The notes under the pieces are model-generated. The model made no database searches. It was not told the DNA's origin and worked only from the letters and a program-made list of their open reading frames with translations. 64,000 nucleotides of DNA, taken from NCBI RefSeq assembly GCF_900637055.1, contig NZ_LR134338.1, forward strand, positions 2,986,001 through 3,050,000, read 5' to 3'. Position numbers and translations under genes: made by a program. This DNA is from Brevibacillus brevis (lineage in GTDB: Bacteria; Bacillota; Bacilli; Brevibacillales; Brevibacillaceae). Positions 61,701-64,000 of the stretch are shown here, piece by piece; position 1 is the stretch's first letter, and each line of letters opens with the position of its first letter.

Positions 61701-64000
61701 GTACGATTCCATTCGGTAATGAGCCGTTGTTCCTCTTCCTCACGCATGAGCGGTAGCAAAGTGATTGACTGATCTGGGTTGGCAATGATTTCTTCCAGAA
61801 GCTTGTGGAAATGATCAACCATTCGAACGATCGTGCTGTGATCAAACAACGCCTTGTTGTACTCCAAGGTAGCAATGAGACCTTCAGACGTCTCCAACAT
61901 CGTCACCGTCAAATCGAACTTCGAGGTGACGGTTTCCGCGCCGACGTCAAAGCTGCTGATCTGAATATCATCAACAGGATCTACCTGCATCGGGATGTTT
62001 TGCAAAATAAACATCACCTGGAATAGTGGCGAGTAGCTCATGCTACGCTCCAGCTGCAGTTCATCTAACAATTTTTCAAACGGAACGTCTTGGTGTGCAT
62101 AAGCTCCCAGCGCTGTTTCACGAACGCGTGCAAGCAATTCGCGGAAGCTTGGTTGACCTGACATATCTGTTCGTAAAACGAGTGTATTGATGAAGTAACC
62201 GATCAACTGCTCCGTCTCTTGTTTATTGCGTCCCGCAATCGGAGTTCCGACGAGAATATCTTCTTGATTCGTATAGCGGTACAACAGAGTTTGGAAGGCC
62301 GCAACCAATGTCATGAAGAGTGTAGTCGTTTCTTTTCCACTCAGATTACGCAATCCTTCCAAGAGGTCGGTTCCAAACTGAATGGAGAGCTTCTCTCCTT
62401 CATATGTCTGTACAGGTGGGCGCGGTCGATCTGTTGGCAGTTGCAGTAATGGTTCGCTGCCCTTGAGTTTTTCTCTCCAGTACTCGAGCTGTCCATCAAG
62501 AACCTCTCCACTTAACCATTCACGCTGCCAGACGGCAAAATCTGCATATTGGATCGGCAATTCCGTAAGTGGCGATGCCACTCCTTGACTAAACGCTTTG
62601 TAATTGGTCATTAATTCGCTCATCAATATTCCCATCGACCAACCGTCTGCAGCAATGTGGTGCATCACGAACAGGAACACAAAGTCATTTTCGTCGAGCT
62701 GAACCAGATTTGCACGGAGCAATGGACCTTTGGTCAGGTCAAATGGCTCGAGTGTGGCCTGCTCGGCAAGGCGTTTGACTTCTGCTTCCCGTTCAGCAGG
62801 GTCCATAGCCCGCAGATCGGTTTGGTTCATTACCCAATCGTCCTCTGGGTGAATCACTTGAACAGGTCGTCCGTCACGAACCTCAAAGCGAGTACGCAAG
62901 CTCTCGTGACGCTGTATGATGGCTTTCAAGCTTTCTTCCCACGCGAATATGTTGAGGTCTCCTTGGATACGTAGGAAGGATGGAATATTGTTGACTGAGC
63001 TTCCTTGCGTGAACTGCTCCAGGAACCACAAACGCTGCTGGGTAAATGACAATGGGAGCGGTTCTTTGCGAGATACTTTCACAATCGGTGGAGCCATCTT
63101 GATGGATGTTTGCTTGGTGAGCATAACCAGCTGTTCACTAAGCCCTTCGACTGTTGGGTATTCAAACAACGTACGAATTTGCAGCTCTACCCCAAAGATT
63201 TCCCGCAGGCGAGAAACTGTCTGCGTTGCGAGCAGGGAGTGTCCGCCTAATTCGAAAAAGTTGTCATGTACGCCCACTTTCTCTGTGGAGAGGATTTCGG
63301 TAAAGACGTTGGCGACCATTTCTTCCACGGGGGTACGTGGAGCGACATATACAGCTGAAAGCTGTCCCCAATCTGGCGCAGGTAATGCTTTTCTGTCAAT
63401 TTTTCCGTTAACCGTCAGTCGAATTTCCGGTAGCCACATGAAATGCGACGGGATCATGTACTCGGGAAGTTTCTCTTTGAGCCAGAGCTTGATTTCGTCT
63501 ATAGACGTCTCCTGCTCCATCGCATTGGTCAGATACGCTACCAATCGTTTGTCACCAGGTCTAGCTTCTCGCGCAATAACGACTGCTTCTTTGATTGCTT
63601 CATGTTGTCTCAATGCCTCTGCAATTTCGCCTAACTCGATACGGAATCCACGGATTTTTACCTGATCGTCGACACGACCGATGTAGTCCACGTTGCCATC
63701 TGGCAGATAACGAACGAGGTCGCCTGTTCGATAGAGTCGTTCTCCCGGTTGACCGAATGGATTCGGGATAAAACGCTCTGCTGTAAGCTCTGGACGATTC
63801 CAATAACCACGCGACAGACTCTCGCCACCAATGTACAGCTCTCCCGGAACACCGATAGGAACCGGCTGAAGATTTCGATCTAACACGTACAGCTTGGTAT
63901 TCGGGAATGGACGACCAATGGTCGGGGCATTGTCAGCATCCGTTAAAAGAGCGATGACCGTACCAACTGTTGCTTCCGTCGGTCCGTAGCAGTTATAAAA
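58715..64000 (-). CDS. NRPS, 3' part: (A)-PCP-C-A-PCP-reductase
   Basis: The frame is open to the right edge, so the gene begins outside; 1761 residues are present. Order: the end of an adenylation domain (from motif NCYGPTE), a carrier domain with LGGHSLL, a condensation domain with HHIAADG, a full adenylation domain (TSGSTGNPKG, YGPTED), a second carrier with IGGHSLL, and a terminal thioester reductase (LLTGATGFLG, YHNGALVNF). The reductase releases the peptide as aldehyde or alcohol with NAD(P)H. Pocket residues of the last A domain, read by eye, are D-L-Y-N-N-C-L-V-Y; the amino acid is not settled, a small one being possible. Linear gramicidin synthetase of Brevibacillus ends similarly, but identity cannot be claimed. 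Confidence 0.93.
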   Translation of the reverse strand, partial: FYNCYGPTEATVGTVIALLTDADNAPTIGRPFPNTKLYVLDRNLQPVPIGVPGELYIGGESLSRGYWNRPELTAERFIPNPFGQPGERLYRTGDLVRYLPDGNVDYIGRVDDQVKIRGFRIELGEIAEALRQHEAIKEAVVIAREARPGDKRLVAYLTNAMEQETSIDEIKLWLKEKLPEYMIPSHFMWLPEIRLTVNGKIDRKALPAPDWGQLSAVYVAPRTPVEEMVANVFTEILSTEKVGVHDNFFELGGHSLLATQTVSRLREIFGVELQIRTLFEYPTVEGLSEQLVMLTKQTSIKMAPPIVKVSRKEPLPLSFTQQRLWFLEQFTQGSSVNNIPSFLRIQGDLNIFAWEESLKAIIQRHESLRTRFEVRDGRPVQVIHPEDDWVMNQTDLRAMDPAEREAEVKRLAEQATLEPFDLTKGPLLRANLVQLDENDFVFLFVMHHIAADGWSMGILMSELMTNYKAFSQGVASPLTELPIQYADFAVWQREWLSGEVLDGQLEYWREKLKGSEPLLQLPTDRPRPPVQTYEGEKLSIQFGTDLLEGLRNLSGKETTTLFMTLVAAFQTLLYRYTNQEDILVGTPIAGRNKQETEQLIGYFINTLVLRTDMSGQPSFRELLARVRETALGAYAHQDVPFEKLLDELQLERSMSYSPLFQVMFILQNIPMQVDPVDDIQISSFDVGAETVTSKFDLTVTMLETSEGLIATLEYNKALFDHSTIVRMVDHFHKLLEEIIANPDQSITLLPLMREEEEQRLITEWNRTEAPYPKEKCVYEMIEDMVAKAPDNIALIVGEQTTTYSELNRQANQLAHYLRKQGVGPEVLVGVCAQRTTEMMIGLLAIMKAGGAYVPIDPSYPADRIAYIIEHSQVPVLLTQENLLPTLPEHHAKVICLDRDWEAVADESEENPTKLGTSDNLIYVIYTSGSTGNPKGVALEHRSVSYFLSWAHDTFTPEEMSGVLFSTSICFDLSVYEMFATLTMGGKVIMAENALQLPALPAANQVTLINTVPSAAMELVRMKGIPASVRVMNLCGEPLSNKLAQELYTFENVEKVFNLYGPTEDTVYSTHSIVKKGAISEPLIGRPQFNTQVFVLDSHRKPVPVGVPGELYLSGSGLARGYLHRPDLTMERFVQNPFRGPGERMYRTGDLVRYLPDGNLQFMGRVDYQVKIRGYRIELGEIESVLRRHPDVKEVVLIAREDREGDKRLVAYIVFEENHASTSYDLNHFLTDKLPAYMIPQHFMIMESLPKTPNGKLDRKALPKPEYDRSESGVEYQAPQTPVEIMLHTHWAAVLEMDKIGVHDNFFEIGGHSLLATQLIFKIREELQLEVPLRILFETPTIAGMAKTIEEILKHGLSAVSHDIDAKDLKDEVVLDPAIQPEHPYVGDPSQFQAALLTGATGFLGAFLLRDLLQMTDADIYCLVRASDEEEGMARLRKTLELYELWNEEEAHRIIPVIGDLAQPRLNLSDDQFSELAEKVDVVYHNGALVNFVYPYAALKKANVKGTEEILRLAVAKKTKPVHFVSTIFTFASEETEESMAFREEDMPENSRVLTSGYTQSKWVAEHLVNLARERGIPAAIYRCGRMTGDSETGACQKDDLMWRIAAGIIDLGKAPDMSGDLDMMPVDFASKGIVHLSMTEQSLSENFHLLNPNSTDYEDLISAIENRGFVLDRVTMDEWIEAVQEDAKEKGNEANSAAPLGNLFTDGHTSRGSVVYVGNKTTRLLRQNDIECAEIDEEVFGKVLDYFIRSGQLKLPEQALQ

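Noticed and set aside
1-64000. rRNA and tRNA genes
   Set aside because: No rRNA-like stretch or tRNA cloverleaf was recognised by eye; a covariance-model scan would be needed to exclude a tRNA.

Overview
The window looks like a spore-forming Bacillota chromosome, most likely Brevibacillus or a close relative. This is inferred from strong AGGAGG ribosome sites, CotF- and DUF1657-type spore proteins, an ectoine/hydroxyectoine operon under a ydaO-type leader, and a large non-ribosomal peptide synthetase (NRPS) with a terminal reductase. No rRNA or tRNA gene was recognised.

1-16.7 kb is an accessory region. A SulP transporter and a universal stress protein are followed by a large island for inorganic and organic arsenic. 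It holds arsN1-, arsP-, arsO-, arsI-, arsC- and arsB-like genes, a thioredoxin reductase fused to a phosphatase domain, three ArsR regulators, a cysteine-pair MarR regulator and several very small CC-rich proteins. Each regulator has its own type of palindromic operator. Next comes a complete Tn7-like transposition module (tnsA, tnsB, tnsC, tniQ/tnsD on the minus strand) and an array of 18-bp repeats that marks one transposon end near 16745. The arsenic island is therefore probably transposon cargo; the other end is not in the window.

16.7-22.5 kb holds small spore-related or unknown genes, an amine oxidase and decayed genes (a YetF fragment, a shortened DUF1657 gene). 22.5-30.4 kb is one minus-strand operon for ectoine uptake (ehuBCDA) and synthesis (ectABCD, ask), preceded by a c-di-AMP riboswitch and an intrinsic terminator. 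30.4-35.9 kb is a mixed stretch with two genes broken by internal deletions (a quinone oxidoreductase-like gene and a D-Ala-D-Ala carboxypeptidase), a YczE-like membrane protein, an HExxH protein and a DUF1292 protein.

36-46.2 kb encodes a route from anthranilate or 3-hydroxyanthranilate to pyruvate and acetyl-CoA (monooxygenase, 3-hydroxyanthranilate dioxygenase, ACMS decarboxylase, deaminase, semialdehyde dehydrogenase and a dmpE-F-G-H-type lower pathway). It is divergent from two Crp/Fnr regulators; two TGTAA-N6-TAACA palindromes lie between them. 46.2-58.6 kb has a TetM-like ribosomal protection protein, an envelope O-acylation cassette (MBOAT, DHHW, SGNH, lipoprotein) beside a two-component system, and a membrane protease/ABC transporter group resembling yxlEFG. 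58.7-64 kb is the 3' end of an NRPS gene: partial A, PCP, C, A, PCP and reductase.
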